A stretch of DNA of 64,000 bases from the NCBI GenBank assembly GCA_036402075.1, contig DASWTP010000151.1:1-64000 (forward strand), written 5' to 3'. This DNA comes from Chryseosolibacter sp036402075. GTDB lineage: Bacteria > Bacteroidota > Bacteroidia > Cytophagales > Cyclobacteriaceae. Below the pieces are notes generated by a model, which saw only the letters and a program-made list of their open reading frames with translations, had not been told where the DNA came from and did not search any database. The translations under genes were made by a program, and so were the position numbers. Shown one piece after another: positions 26,583 through 35,969 of this stretch; the stretch's first letter is position 1; every line of letters starts with the position of its first letter.

Positions 26583-29500
26583 ATGATCTTATTCTTTCGT
26601 TCGAAAGCCAACAAACTTTACGCTGTTGGCTCGGTACAGCCATTACAAAAATCAGATATTCAAAAGCTTACGTGGCTTTTCAGCGGTGCTGAGCCGATGC
26701 AGGAAAGCAGCATCGCAGGTTTTTTTGTAGGTCCTCGCAAAGAAATGGTGACCCCATGGAGCACAAACGCAGTGGAGATCACGCAAAATATGGCCATCAC
26801 GGGCATTCAGCGTATCGAGGAATTTACAATCGTAGATTCTGCTTCTGCCAAACACGACAGGATGCTCGAAGTTCTGTACACCAAGCTGGATCAGGACATC
26901 TTCACCATTAACCATCAGCCTGAGCCAATCCGGGAAGTGGAGAACATTGCCCTGTACAATGAGAAAGAAGGTTTAGCACTGAGTAAGGAGGAAATCGATT
27001 ATCTCGAAGGCGTTAGCAAACAACTGGGTCGAAAGCTTACCGACAGCGAGGTATTTGGATTCTCTCAGGTAAACTCCGAGCACTGTCGTCATAAAATTTT
27101 CAACGGCACCTTTGTGATCGATGGCAAAGAAAAGGTTCAGACACTGTTTCAGCTGATCAAACAAACGGCTAAGGAAAATCCGAACTACCTGATCAGCGCA
27201 TACAAAGACAACGTTGCTTTCATCAAAGGCCCGGAGATCGAACAATTTGCACCCGCGCGTCAGGACATTGCCGACTTTTTCAAAACTGAGAAAATAGACT
27301 CCGTAATTTCCATTAAAGCGGAAACGCACAACTTTCCTACCACAGTCGAACCGTTCAACGGTGCCGCGACTGGTTCAGGTGGAGAAATTCGCGACAGGCT
27401 TGCAGGTGGAAAAGGATCGCTGCCACTTGCCGGAACAGCGGTATACATTACCTCCTACCCTCGCCTTGAAAATGGACGAGCGTGGGAGAAAAAATTTGAA
27501 GCCCGCAAATGGCTGTACCAAAGCCCTGAAGAAATCCTGATCAAAGCATCCGATGGCGCTTCTGACTTTGGAAACAAATTCGGTCAGCCACTCATCTGTG
27601 GAAGCGTACTCACCTTTGAGCACTTCGAGGCCGACAAGAAATACGGCTTCGACAAAGTGATCATGCTTGCGGGTGGAGTTGGTTTCGGAAAAGCGCAAGA
27701 CTCAAAGAAAGATCACCTGAAGCCGGGCGATAAGATTGTGCTGCTGGGTGGCGACAACTACCGCATCGGAATGGGTGGTGGAGCCGTGTCTTCCGTTGCT
27801 ACGGGCGAATACGGCAACGCGATTGAACTCAACGCGATTCAACGCTCAAACCCGGAGATGCAGAAGCGTGTGATGAACGCCATTCGCGCGATGGTGGAGT
27901 CTGACAAAAACCCGATCATCACTATTCACGATCACGGGGCGGGAGGACACCTGAACTGTCTTTCAGAATTGCTGGAGGAAACCGGAGGAACTATTCACAT
28001 TGACAAACTGCCTGTTGGCGATCCGACATTATCCGACAAGGAAATTATCAGCAACGAATCGCAGGAACGAATGGGGTTGGCCATCAAAGCAAAAGACCTT
28101 GAAACCCTTCAGAAAGTTTCCGAGCGCGAGCGTGCTCCATTCTACGTTGTGGGTGAATCTACTGGCGATCAGAAATTAACGTTTTCGAAAAACGGAAAAG
28201 GCCCGAAGCCTGTCGATTTGCAATTGAATCACCTGTTTGGATCATCTCCGAAAACTATTCTTGAAGATTCAAAACAACCGATCGCTTTCAAACCCGTGCA
28301 GTATGACGATACCAGGTTTGCTGAATACCTCGACAACGTATTACAACTTGAAGCGGTAGCGTGTAAAGACTGGCTGACGAATAAAGTTGACCGGTCAGTC
28401 ACTGGAAAAGTTGTTCACCAGCAAACATGCGGACCGATTCAACTTCCGTTAAATAACCTCGGCATCATGGCACTTGATTACAAGAGCAAAAAAGGTGTCG
28501 CCACTGCCATTGGCCACGCACCAGGTGCAGCCCTGGTTGATGCAGCCGCGGGAAGCAAACTCGCCATCGCAGAATCATTGACAAACCTGGTGTGGACTCC
28601 GCTAACGTATGGGTTGAAAGGTGTGTCGCTGAGCGCAAACTGGATGTGGCCTGCAAAGAATAAAGGTGAGAACGCAAGGCTGTATGATGCCGTTGAAGCC
28701 GTAAGTGATTTTGCGATCAAGCTGGGAATCAATATCCCAACCGGGAAAGATTCGCTGTCAATGACACAAAAGTACCCTGGAGGAGAAGTAGTGTATTCGC
28801 CAGGAACGGTGATCATCACCGCAGTTGGTGAATCGGAAGATTTCACAAAAACAGTTTCACCGGTTTTGCAACCGATCAAAGGGTCGAAAATCGTTTACAT
28901 CAATTTTTCAAAAGATTCTTTCAAATTAGGTGGAAGCAGTTTCGCACAAGTGCTGAACCTGCTTGGAAACGAAACACCAAGCGTGAAAGACGAAGCGAGC
29001 TTTGTGAACGCGTTTACAGTCCTCCAGGAAATGATTCGCAATAATCAAATCCTTGCCGGTCACGACATTTCCGAAGGCGGCATGATTACCACTCTTCTCG
29101 AAATGACGTTTGCCATTCCGAATGTTGGCATGAACATCGACATCTCGAAACTGGGAGACGATCGCATCAAAGTTCTGTTTGCGGAAAACCCGGGCGTGAT
29201 ACTTCAGGTGGCTGACGAGAGCGTGTTGGGCGCGTTGAAGTCGAAGGATGTATCACACGAAATGATCGGAGAAGTTACCCATGACCGGATTATCAATATC
29301 AAGTCAGGCAACAAAACCGAAAAACTCAACATCGATACCTTGCGTGACACGTGGTTCAAAACCTCGTTCCTGCTCGACAGCAAGCAGCGACCACAAGCCC
29401 ATGCTGAGGCGCGCTTTAAAAATTACAAAAAGCAAGTGCTGGAGTATACCTTCCCGAAAAATTTCACGGGACAGTTCAGCTCATTGGGCATTGATCCGGA

Positions 29501-30269
29501 TCGCACAAAACCAACCGGTTTAAAAGCTGCGATCATTCGCGAAAAAGGTGTGAATGGCGATCGCGAGATGGCGTACAGTTTATACCTCGCGGGCTTTGAT
29601 GTGAAGGATGTTCACATGACCGACCTTGTATCCGGACGCGAAGATCTTTCAGATGTTAACCTGATCGTCTTCGTGGGAGGGTTTTCAAACTCCGATGTGC
29701 TGGGGTCTGCAAAGGGCTGGGCCGGTGCATTTCTCTACAATCCAAAAGCAAAAGAAGCGCTGGACAATTTTTATAAGCGCAAAGATACGTTGAGTCTTGG
29801 CGTTTGTAACGGATGTCAGCTCATGATGGAACTTGGCTTGTTGTACCCGGAATGGAAGGATCATCCAAAAATGCACCACAACAGCTCTGAAAAATTCGAA
29901 TCAAGTTTTCTTACTATCCAAATTCCGGAAAACGATACGGTGATGTTGAAATCGTTCAGTGGCTCAACATTGGGTGTGTGGGTCGCACACGGTGAAGGAA
30001 GATTTAAATTGCCGGCTGACCAATCGCAATACAAGATAGCGGCACAGTATTTTTACAAAGAGTACCCTGGAACACCGGGAGGTTCTGATTTTTCAGTGGC
30101 CGCGCTGGCTTCGAAGGACGGACGACACCTGGCAATCATGCCACACATTGAGCGATCACTTTTTCCGTGGAACTGGGGATATTACCCAGCAAACCGGAAA
30201 AACGATGTAATCTCCCCTTGGATTGAAGCTTTTGTTAACGCGAGAGAGTGGGTAAAGACGAACTGTTAA
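26583..30269 (+). CDS. purL: Phosphoribosylformylglycinamidine synthase (single chain)
   Basis: This 1228-aa enzyme converts FGAR to FGAM in purine synthesis, using ATP and glutamine. It is the large single-chain form: an N-terminal PurS-like part, two AIRS-like halves with KAETHNFPTTVEPFNGAATGSGGEIRD near 245-270 and GHDISEGGMITTLLEMTF near 825, and a C-terminal class I glutaminase with the nucleophile Cys near 1075 (LGVCNGCQLMMELG) and His-Glu in MPHIERSLFPW. A TATTTTTG -7-like element lies at 26550, close to the start. It appears to be a single-gene unit. Confidence 0.97.
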   Translation: MILFFRSKANKLYAVGSVQPLQKSDIQKLTWLFSGAEPMQESSIAGFFVGPRKEMVTPWSTNAVEITQNMAITGIQRIEEFTIVDSASAKHDRMLEVLYTKLDQDIFTINHQPEPIREVENIALYNEKEGLALSKEEIDYLEGVSKQLGRKLTDSEVFGFSQVNSEHCRHKIFNGTFVIDGKEKVQTLFQLIKQTAKENPNYLISAYKDNVAFIKGPEIEQFAPARQDIADFFKTEKIDSVISIKAETHNFPTTVEPFNGAATGSGGEIRDRLAGGKGSLPLAGTAVYITSYPRLENGRAWEKKFEARKWLYQSPEEILIKASDGASDFGNKFGQPLICGSVLTFEHFEADKKYGFDKVIMLAGGVGFGKAQDSKKDHLKPGDKIVLLGGDNYRIGMGGGAVSSVATGEYGNAIELNAIQRSNPEMQKRVMNAIRAMVESDKNPIITIHDHGAGGHLNCLSELLEETGGTIHIDKLPVGDPTLSDKEIISNESQERMGLAIKAKDLETLQKVSERERAPFYVVGESTGDQKLTFSKNGKGPKPVDLQLNHLFGSSPKTILEDSKQPIAFKPVQYDDTRFAEYLDNVLQLEAVACKDWLTNKVDRSVTGKVVHQQTCGPIQLPLNNLGIMALDYKSKKGVATAIGHAPGAALVDAAAGSKLAIAESLTNLVWTPLTYGLKGVSLSANWMWPAKNKGENARLYDAVEAVSDFAIKLGINIPTGKDSLSMTQKYPGGEVVYSPGTVIITAVGESEDFTKTVSPVLQPIKGSKIVYINFSKDSFKLGGSSFAQVLNLLGNETPSVKDEASFVNAFTVLQEMIRNNQILAGHDISEGGMITTLLEMTFAIPNVGMNIDISKLGDDRIKVLFAENPGVILQVADESVLGALKSKDVSHEMIGEVTHDRIINIKSGNKTEKLNIDTLRDTWFKTSFLLDSKQRPQAHAEARFKNYKKQVLEYTFPKNFTGQFSSLGIDPDRTKPTGLKAAIIREKGVNGDREMAYSLYLAGFDVKDVHMTDLVSGREDLSDVNLIVFVGGFSNSDVLGSAKGWAGAFLYNPKAKEALDNFYKRKDTLSLGVCNGCQLMMELGLLYPEWKDHPKMHHNSSEKFESSFLTIQIPENDTVMLKSFSGSTLGVWVAHGEGRFKLPADQSQYKIAAQYFYKEYPGTPGGSDFSVAALASKDGRHLAIMPHIERSLFPWNWGYYPANRKNDVISPWIEAFVNAREWVKTNC

Positions 30270-30370
30270 GGATGTCGCGAGAGAGGTAGTCAAGCAAAAG
30301 GTTTCATCTTCCTTTGTTCCGGTGTAGGAATTGAATTATATTCAAATTCACTTTTCAATACGGTTGACCT

Positions 30371-30946
30371 ATGAAGAAACTCTGGACGCCTCTCCTTGTC
30401 GGTATCTTGTTCATGTCCTGTCTTGGGTATAAAGAACTTCCTGTAGAATACGATTACAGCTATAAGGGAAATTTTAAACGATATCGCACATTCGATATCA
30501 TGAAGCCGGCTGGGATCGTTGACACGACCATGGTCAATGAAACCATTGAGAAGTCGATTGTTGCACGCATGAAGTTCCTGGGATACAGGCAGGCATCAAA
30601 CAAGCCACACCTCATCATCGGGTTCAAAATGTTCAACGACAGCCTGAAATTCAACGGCTATATTCAACCTGACATTGAGGAGTGGGTGAGAAATCAGAAA
30701 GACGACCTGAATTACGATCCTCAGAAATACAACCTTAAAACCGGCACCCTGCTGATCCAGTTCTACGACAGGCGGCAAAACCGCTCAATCTGGCAGGGAT
30801 ACGCCACTACGATGTACGGTTCGATCGATTTTAATAACAGCCGCCACCTTAAAAACGCTGTAATTTCGATCCTCGACAAATACAGATTCTGGGCAGAAGG
30901 ATTCCTGGAAGGTGGAAATACGATTGCAGAGGAAAAAGACCTCTAA
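30371..30946 (+). CDS. DUF4136 lipoprotein
   Basis: This 191-aa protein has a lipoprotein signal (MKKLWTPLLVGILFMSC) and matches the DUF4136 pattern: YDYSYKGNFKRYRTFDI near the N-terminus, an IEKSIVARMKFLGYRQASNKPHLIIGF middle segment and the LLIQFYDRRQNRSIWQGYA strand late. Such proteins are common outer-membrane or periplasmic lipoproteins in Bacteroidota and Proteobacteria with no assigned activity. It stands alone, 101 bp after purL. Confidence 0.88.
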   Translation: MKKLWTPLLVGILFMSCLGYKELPVEYDYSYKGNFKRYRTFDIMKPAGIVDTTMVNETIEKSIVARMKFLGYRQASNKPHLIIGFKMFNDSLKFNGYIQPDIEEWVRNQKDDLNYDPQKYNLKTGTLLIQFYDRRQNRSIWQGYATTMYGSIDFNNSRHLKNAVISILDKYRFWAEGFLEGGNTIAEEKDL

Positions 30947-30984
30947 AAATTCGGCCCGGTTTTACCGTTTTTCAAAAAAACTTC

Positions 30985-30992
30985 TACCTTTG
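30985..30992 (+). promoter_or_regulatory. Bacteroidota-type -7 element upstream of tRNA-Gln
   Basis: TACCTTTG matches TAnnTTTG and lies 51 bp before the tRNA gene; a weak TTTA lies about 19 bp upstream at the -33 position. A small hairpin (CCCAAAA/TTTTGGG) falls in the presumed leader at about 30999-31017. Confidence 0.6.
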
Positions 30993-31043
30993 CAGACCCA
31001 AAATTCACGTTTTGGGGCTAATTCGCAAGATTAGTTCTGGTAT

Positions 31044-31116
31044 TGACCTATGGTGTAACTGGCAACACGCTTGATTTTGATTCAAGAAAGTCCAGGTTCG
31101 AGCCCTGGTAGGTCAA
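31044..31116 (+). tRNA. tRNA-Gln (anticodon TTG)
   Basis: The cloverleaf is complete: acceptor TGACCTA/TAGGTCA, anticodon stem CTTGA/TCAAG around loop TTTTGAT with anticodon TTG at positions 34-36 (reads CAA, Gln), and T arm CCAGG/CCTGG with TTCGAGC. The discriminator is A at 31116. The next bases are CAT, so CCA is not encoded. A terminator follows directly, before prs. Confidence 0.95.
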
Positions 31117-31120
31117 CATA

Positions 31121-31157
31121 TCCCGGTCTTTCACACGGAAGGCCGGGATTAGTTTTT
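31121..31157 (+). terminator. Terminator between tRNA-Gln and prs
   Basis: TCCCGGTCTT (31121-31130) pairs with AAGGCCGGGA (31139-31148), a 10-bp stem with one G-U pair and an 8-nt loop, and five T residues follow at 31153. The prs ATG is 8 bp further on, so read-through or an internal promoter must feed prs. Confidence 0.75.
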
Positions 31158-31164
31158 AAAAACT

Positions 31165-32094
31165 ATGGGAGTAAAAATCTTCAGTGGTCAAGCCACGCAG
31201 TACCTGGCTGAAAAAATCGCCAACGCCTACGGTGAGCCACTGGGTAGGGTCGATTACAAACAGTTCAGCGATGGCGAAATGTCGCCTTTCCTGGCAGAGT
31301 CGGTCCGAGGACACGATGTTTTCATCATCCAGTCAACCTTTGCTCCTTCCGACAACCTTATGGAGCTGCTGCTCATGGTTGATGCAGCCAAACGTGCAAG
31401 CGCTCACAATGTTAACGTCATCATCCCTTACTTCGGCTACGCCCGCCAGGATAGGAAAGATAAGCCAAGAGTCGCCATCGCTGCGAAAATGATTGCTAAC
31501 CTCATCTCAGCTGCCGGTGCAGACAGAATTATGGCTTGCGACCTTCATGCTGATCAAATTCAGGGCTTTTTCGATATCCCGGTTGATCACCTTGACGGTT
31601 CGTACATCTTCGTTCCGTATTTGAAGTCACTGGGGCTGAAAGATATTATGTTTGCCACGCCTGATGTCGGTGGTATTAAGCGTGCGAGAAACTTTGCAAA
31701 GTTCTTCAACGCAGAACTTGCCGTCTGCGACAAGTACCGCAAGGAAGCCAACAAGATCGAATCGATGCGTTTGATCGGTGAAGTGGATGGAAAAGATGTG
31801 ATTCTTGTTGACGACCTGGTTGATACTGCAGGAACGATTTGCAAAGCAGCCGGCCTGTTGAAAGAAAATGGTGCTAAATCGGTGAGGGCCGTATGTACGC
31901 ACCCCGTTCTCTCCGGCAACGCCTACGAGAACATTGAAAAATCGGCTCTTGAGGAACTAGTTGTTACGGACACTATCCCCTTGAAGCATGAGTCACCAAA
32001 GATCAAGGTGTTGACGATGTCTGATCTTTTTGCAAAAGCGATCCGCAAGATTCACGACAATGAATCCATCAGCTCGCTGTTTATTAAACTGTAA
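31165..32094 (+). CDS. prs: Ribose-phosphate pyrophosphokinase
   Basis: This 309-aa cytoplasmic enzyme makes PRPP from ribose 5-phosphate and ATP for nucleotide, histidine and NAD synthesis. Family marks are FSGQATQYLAEKIA at the N-terminus, YFGYARQDRKDKPR, the DLHADQIQGFFDIPVDHL metal and ATP site, and the PRPP loop DVILVDDLVDTAGT near 210-223. Length is normal. It sits in the conserved order prs, rplY, pth. Confidence 0.97.
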   Translation: MGVKIFSGQATQYLAEKIANAYGEPLGRVDYKQFSDGEMSPFLAESVRGHDVFIIQSTFAPSDNLMELLLMVDAAKRASAHNVNVIIPYFGYARQDRKDKPRVAIAAKMIANLISAAGADRIMACDLHADQIQGFFDIPVDHLDGSYIFVPYLKSLGLKDIMFATPDVGGIKRARNFAKFFNAELAVCDKYRKEANKIESMRLIGEVDGKDVILVDDLVDTAGTICKAAGLLKENGAKSVRAVCTHPVLSGNAYENIEKSALEELVVTDTIPLKHESPKIKVLTMSDLFAKAIRKIHDNESISSLFIKL

Positions 32095-32120
32095 CTTATT
32101 TTAAACTAAATTTTATAATC

Positions 32121-32816
32121 ATGAAAACCGTTGAGATTATAGGGTATAAAAGAGCAAATCTCGGCAAGGTTGGCGCACAAAAACTTCGTGATGAAGGCCT
32201 TGTTCCCTGCGTATTGTACGGTGGTGAAAACCAGGTACACTTTCATTCACCTATGATTCTTTTCCGTGACCTCGTTTACACAAACGAAGCACACTTTGTT
32301 CATGTGAACATCGAAGGAGAAGAAAGCAAGGCAATCCTCCAGGAGGTTCAGTTCCACCCTGTGAGCGAAATTATTCTTCACGCTGACTTTTTGAAAATCA
32401 GTGATGACCGCAAGATCAAGATGAGCATTCCAGTTCGTTTGGTTGGTCAGGCTCCTGGTGTTGCAAAAGGTGGTACCCTTGTTCGCAAGAGAGCCGCATT
32501 GAAAGTATACGGCTTTCCTAAAGATATGCCTGATCATATCGATGTGAACGTATCTGAACTTGATTTCCATCACGCCATCAAAGTTGGTGATATGAAACTT
32601 GCAGGTCTTGATTTCCTCGACCCTAAGCAAGCTACCATCGCTGCTGTTGAAATTCCTCGTGCTGCGAAGATGGCCGCTGAAGATGCTGCCGCTGCCGCTG
32701 CTGCCGCCCCTGCTGAAGGTGCTGCTGCCGGTGCTGCTCCAGCTGCTGCCGCAGGTGCCGCAGGTGCTGATGCGAAGAAAGCTGAAGCTCCTAAGAAGGA
32801 CGCAGGTAAGAAGTAA
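32121..32816 (+). CDS. rplY: Ribosomal protein bL25, CTC-type with Ala-rich tail
   Basis: This 231-aa protein is the long (CTC/TL5) form of ribosomal protein bL25, which binds 5S rRNA. The N-terminal L25 domain runs to about residue 95 (YKRANLGKVGAQKLRDEGLVPCVLYGG, LQEVQFHPVSEIILHADF) and a C-terminal beta domain follows to about 185. The last 45 residues are almost all Ala, Gly, Pro and Lys, encoded by repetitive GCT/GCC codons and ending KKDAGKK. It lies 26 bp after prs. Confidence 0.96.
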   Translation: MKTVEIIGYKRANLGKVGAQKLRDEGLVPCVLYGGENQVHFHSPMILFRDLVYTNEAHFVHVNIEGEESKAILQEVQFHPVSEIILHADFLKISDDRKIKMSIPVRLVGQAPGVAKGGTLVRKRAALKVYGFPKDMPDHIDVNVSELDFHHAIKVGDMKLAGLDFLDPKQATIAAVEIPRAAKMAAEDAAAAAAAAPAEGAAAGAAPAAAAGAAGADAKKAEAPKKDAGKK

Positions 32817-32881
32817 TAAATTGGCAGTAGGCATTTGCAATAAGCAAGGTCCTGCTGCAGAGATGCATGTCATCAATAATG

Positions 32882-32910
32882 AAGTCCCGTCAGCAATGAT
32901 GGGACTTTTA
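32882..32910 (+). terminator. Rho-independent terminator after rplY
   Basis: AAGTCCC (32882-32888) and GGGACTT (32901-32907) pair as a 7-bp stem, followed by a T-rich run. It lies 65 bp past rplY and before pth. Confidence 0.75.
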
Positions 32911-32914
32911 CTTT

Positions 32915-32985
32915 GTTGCAGGTTGCAGGACGCAGGTTAGAGTCGTTGCGGCTTGTAACTTGTCGCCTGTAACTTGTAACTTGTG
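32915..32985. repeat. Heptamer tracts before pth
   Basis: GCAGGTT-type units at 32918-32938 are followed by AACTTGT-type 7-mers at 32951-32985. Read on the other strand, the second tract gives ACAAGTT units that differ from GCAGGTT by transitions, again a loose inverted arrangement. Confidence 0.5.
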
Positions 32986-33002
32986 ACGCGTTAGAATCCC
33001 AC

Positions 33003-33563
33003 ATGAAATTTTTAATTGCTGGTCTTGGTAACATCGGTCCGGAGTACGAGCTCACCCGGCATAACATCGGCTTTCTGGTACTTGATCAGTTGGCCGATCA
33101 ACACAAAGCTGATTTCTCATCCGCGCGACTAGCGGATAAAGCTGAATTCAAGTTTAAGGGAAAGCATATTCACTTGATCAAGCCAACCACGTTCATGAAC
33201 CTGAGCGGGAAGTCAATAGCCTATTGGATGAATGAACTGAAAATTCCTAAGGAGAATGTCCTCGTGGTAGTCGATGACCTTGCCCTCCCGTTCGGCTCTC
33301 TACGCATGCGCACAAAAGGCAGTGCAGCCGGCCACAATGGATTGAAGAACATCGAACTTCTTCTTGGTGGACAAGACTATTCGCGTCTTCGTTTCGGGAT
33401 TGGAAGTGAATTTGGCAAAGGCCAGCAAGTAGATTTTGTCCTCAGCAATTTTACCCAGGACGAATTTAAAGCCCTCCCGGACATCATGAAGAAAGCGAAT
33501 GAGATGGTGATCTCGTTTTGTCTGATTGGGCCGGAGAAGACGATGAGTCTTTATAATAACTAG
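33003..33563 (+). CDS. pth: Peptidyl-tRNA hydrolase
   Basis: This 186-aa cytoplasmic enzyme releases peptides from stalled peptidyl-tRNA. The catalytic His20 is in ELTRHNIGF, Asp near 93 is in VVVDDLALPFGSLRMR, and the KGSAAGHNGLKNIE and YSRLRFGIG segments are typical. Length is normal. The rplY-pth neighbourhood is widely conserved. It converges with metG over a 124-bp gap that holds an inverted repeat. Confidence 0.96.
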   Translation: MKFLIAGLGNIGPEYELTRHNIGFLVLDQLADQHKADFSSARLADKAEFKFKGKHIHLIKPTTFMNLSGKSIAYWMNELKIPKENVLVVVDDLALPFGSLRMRTKGSAAGHNGLKNIELLLGGQDYSRLRFGIGSEFGKGQQVDFVLSNFTQDEFKALPDIMKKANEMVISFCLIGPEKTMSLYNN

Positions 33564-33580
33564 TTATCTTTCGTTTAAAG

Positions 33581-33683
33581 GATTTGAGAATTAAGATTTT
33601 AGATTTAAAATCAATCTGTGAGTCGACTATTTAACACAGCGATGACTCTCAAATCTAAAATCTTAAATCTTAAATCTTAAATT
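33581..33683. repeat. Inverted AAGATTT tracts between pth and metG
   Basis: A left arm at 33581-33612 and a right arm at 33646-33683 share a perfect 16-bp inverted core (33591-33606 against 33651-33666). The right arm also carries tandem CTTAAAT 7-mers. The arms lie between convergent genes, and transcripts from either side could form a hairpin here. Confidence 0.7.
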
Positions 33684-33687
33684 TCAC

Positions 33688-35775
33688 TTAGCTGACAGTA
33701 GCCCCCGGGTTCACAATCTCGTCTGGCCGGATTAACCTCAACTTACCTTCACTATCCTCCGCACTTAAGATCATTCCCTGCGATTCAATTCCCATCATCT
33801 TACGCGGAGCAAGGTTAGCAATAAACGCAACTTGTTTCCCGACCATTTGCTCAGCGGTATAATGCTTGGCGATTCCGCTAAGGATTGTTCGCGTATCAAC
33901 GCCTGCATCGATCGTGAGTTTCAGGAGTTTGTCGGACTTCTCCATCTTTTCTGCGGCAACCACTTTGCCGATCCGGATATCAAGTTTTGAAAAGTCATCG
34001 AATACAATTTCAGGCTTGATGGCTTTCAGGTTTGCATTCTGCATGGTCGTCTTATTTTCTTTTTTCGCTAGTCGATCGATCTGTGGTTGAAGTTCAGTGT
34101 CTTCAACATTTTTATAAAGCAATTCCGGCTGATTCAACTGATGGTGCTGGGGCACAGTGTGCACCAACTCTTCCTTCGTCCAGAATTCGTTCCACTTGCT
34201 GGCGAGACCATCTGCGTTGAGCTGGCGTTGAATTGACCTGGCTGCATCGGGAAGGAACGGCTGACACGCAACAGAAATATTTCCTACAACAGTCAATGCA
34301 TAATTCATAATTGCGGCCACGGCTTCCATGTCTTCCTTAGCAAGCTTCCACGGTTCAGTGTCGGCTAAGAATTTATTTCCCACACGCGCGAGGTTCATCA
34401 TGTGAAACTGTGCTTCCCTGAACTTGAACGTCTGCAGACAATTGATCATCTCTTTCACCGAGGTGTTCAGATCGTTGTGAGCCTGGTTGTAAAGCGCGAG
34501 GATCTTGTTCCGCTTGTCATTTGTACCCGGCAACTCATGTTCCGAAGGCACCTTTCCATCAAAGTATTTCCACGTTAGCACCATCACCCGGTTGACAAAA
34601 TTTCCCAGGATTGCTACCAGTTCGCTGTTGACCTTCTTCTGGTAGTCAGCCCACGTGAAGTCAGCGTCTTTCGTTTCAGGTGAGATCGAAGTGAGAACAT
34701 AACGCAACTCATCCCTCCTTCCTGGAAAATCCTGGAGGTATTCATGCAGCCACACAGCATGGTTACGCGATGTCGAAAGTTTTTCTCCTTCCAGGTTCAG
34801 GAATTCATTTGCAGGAACGTTGTCAGGCAAAATGAACTCACCGTTCGCCTTCAGCATCGAGGGGAAAATGATGCAATGAAAAACAATGTTGTCTTTCCCA
34901 ATGAAATGGATCAGGCGCGTGTCCGGATCCTTCCAGTATTTCTCCCAGTCTTTTCCTTTCAACTCTTTGGTTGCAGAAATGTATCCAATGGGGGCATCGA
35001 ACCACACATAGAGCACTTTACCTTTTGCATCAGGGAGCGGAACGGGAATTCCCCAGTCGAGATCGCGTGTGATCGATCTCGGTTGCAAACCCTGGTCTAT
35101 CCAGGATTTGCATTGTCCGTACACATTGGTTTTCCAGTCATCCTTATGCCCGTCTACCAACCACTCCTTCAACCACTGCTCAAACTTGTCGAGCGGAAAA
35201 TACCAGTGCTTTGTAGGGCGAAGAATTGGCGTTTTGCCGGAAACCGTTGATCGTGGATTGATCAGCTGCTTTGGACTTAGACTTGTGCCACACTTTTCAC
35301 ACTGATCACCGTATGCATTCGGATTGCCGCAATTCGGGCACGTTCCGATGATGTATCGATCGGCAAGAAAAATCCCTTCCTGCTCATCGAAATACTGGTC
35401 AGACGAGTCGATCGTGAAAAGATTCTGGGCATTGATCTTTGTGAAAAACTCCTGTGCTGTTTTATAGTGAATCTCGTTTGAAGTTCTCGAATAGATATCG
35501 AACGATATCCCGAAGTCTTCAAACGCCTTCTTCATGATGGTGTGATACTTATCGACAAACGCTTTTGGCGAGAGCCCTTCTTTTTTTGCACCGATCGTGA
35601 TGGCCACACCGTGCTCGTCCGAGCCGCAGACGTAGATAACGTCTTCACCCCGCAACCGTAGGAAGCGAACATAGGTATCGGCTGGAAGATAAGCCCCTGC
35701 GATGTGGCCGATGTGGAGCGGGCCATTGGCGTACGGTAGCGCAGAGGTAATGGTATAGCGTTTAAATTTCTTCAT
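33688..35775 (-). CDS. metG: Methionyl-tRNA synthetase
   Basis: This 695-aa class I synthetase charges tRNA-Met. The HIGH motif is at residues 21-24 (NGPLHIGHIAG), the zinc knuckle has two CxxC pairs (CPNCGNPNAYGDQCEKCG), and the KMSKS loop is the variant KLSTS in EGEKLSTSRNHAVW. A C-terminal EMAP-II/OB-fold tRNA-binding domain starts near residue 590 (FSKLDIRIGKVVAAEKMEKSDKLLKL), so this is the dimer-forming long type. I use the ATG at 35775; five upstream codons are open but unneeded. Confidence 0.97.
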   Translation of the reverse strand: MKKFKRYTITSALPYANGPLHIGHIAGAYLPADTYVRFLRLRGEDVIYVCGSDEHGVAITIGAKKEGLSPKAFVDKYHTIMKKAFEDFGISFDIYSRTSNEIHYKTAQEFFTKINAQNLFTIDSSDQYFDEQEGIFLADRYIIGTCPNCGNPNAYGDQCEKCGTSLSPKQLINPRSTVSGKTPILRPTKHWYFPLDKFEQWLKEWLVDGHKDDWKTNVYGQCKSWIDQGLQPRSITRDLDWGIPVPLPDAKGKVLYVWFDAPIGYISATKELKGKDWEKYWKDPDTRLIHFIGKDNIVFHCIIFPSMLKANGEFILPDNVPANEFLNLEGEKLSTSRNHAVWLHEYLQDFPGRRDELRYVLTSISPETKDADFTWADYQKKVNSELVAILGNFVNRVMVLTWKYFDGKVPSEHELPGTNDKRNKILALYNQAHNDLNTSVKEMINCLQTFKFREAQFHMMNLARVGNKFLADTEPWKLAKEDMEAVAAIMNYALTVVGNISVACQPFLPDAARSIQRQLNADGLASKWNEFWTKEELVHTVPQHHQLNQPELLYKNVEDTELQPQIDRLAKKENKTTMQNANLKAIKPEIVFDDFSKLDIRIGKVVAAEKMEKSDKLLKLTIDAGVDTRTILSGIAKHYTAEQMVGKQVAFIANLAPRKMMGIESQGMILSAEDSEGKLRLIRPDEIVNPGATVS

Positions 35776-35969
35776 GTGTTCAAATAACAAAGCCGGTAAA
35801 TTGAATGGTTCCTAACGAGTTATACCGGAGGGCAAAAATACACAACAGGGACGAAAGGTGCCTAGAAGTTCCTTATTTAATAATATACCCGGTACGTACT
35901 GCGTTTTGATACATAATACAATACATTTCGTATCCATCGATTATGCAAAGTTGAAACCTATACTTTGAC

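Noticed and set aside
32247..32876. 209-aa open frame antisense to rplY
   Set aside because: It is rich in Cys, Ser and Gly due to the reverse complement of the repetitive Ala codons of bL25.
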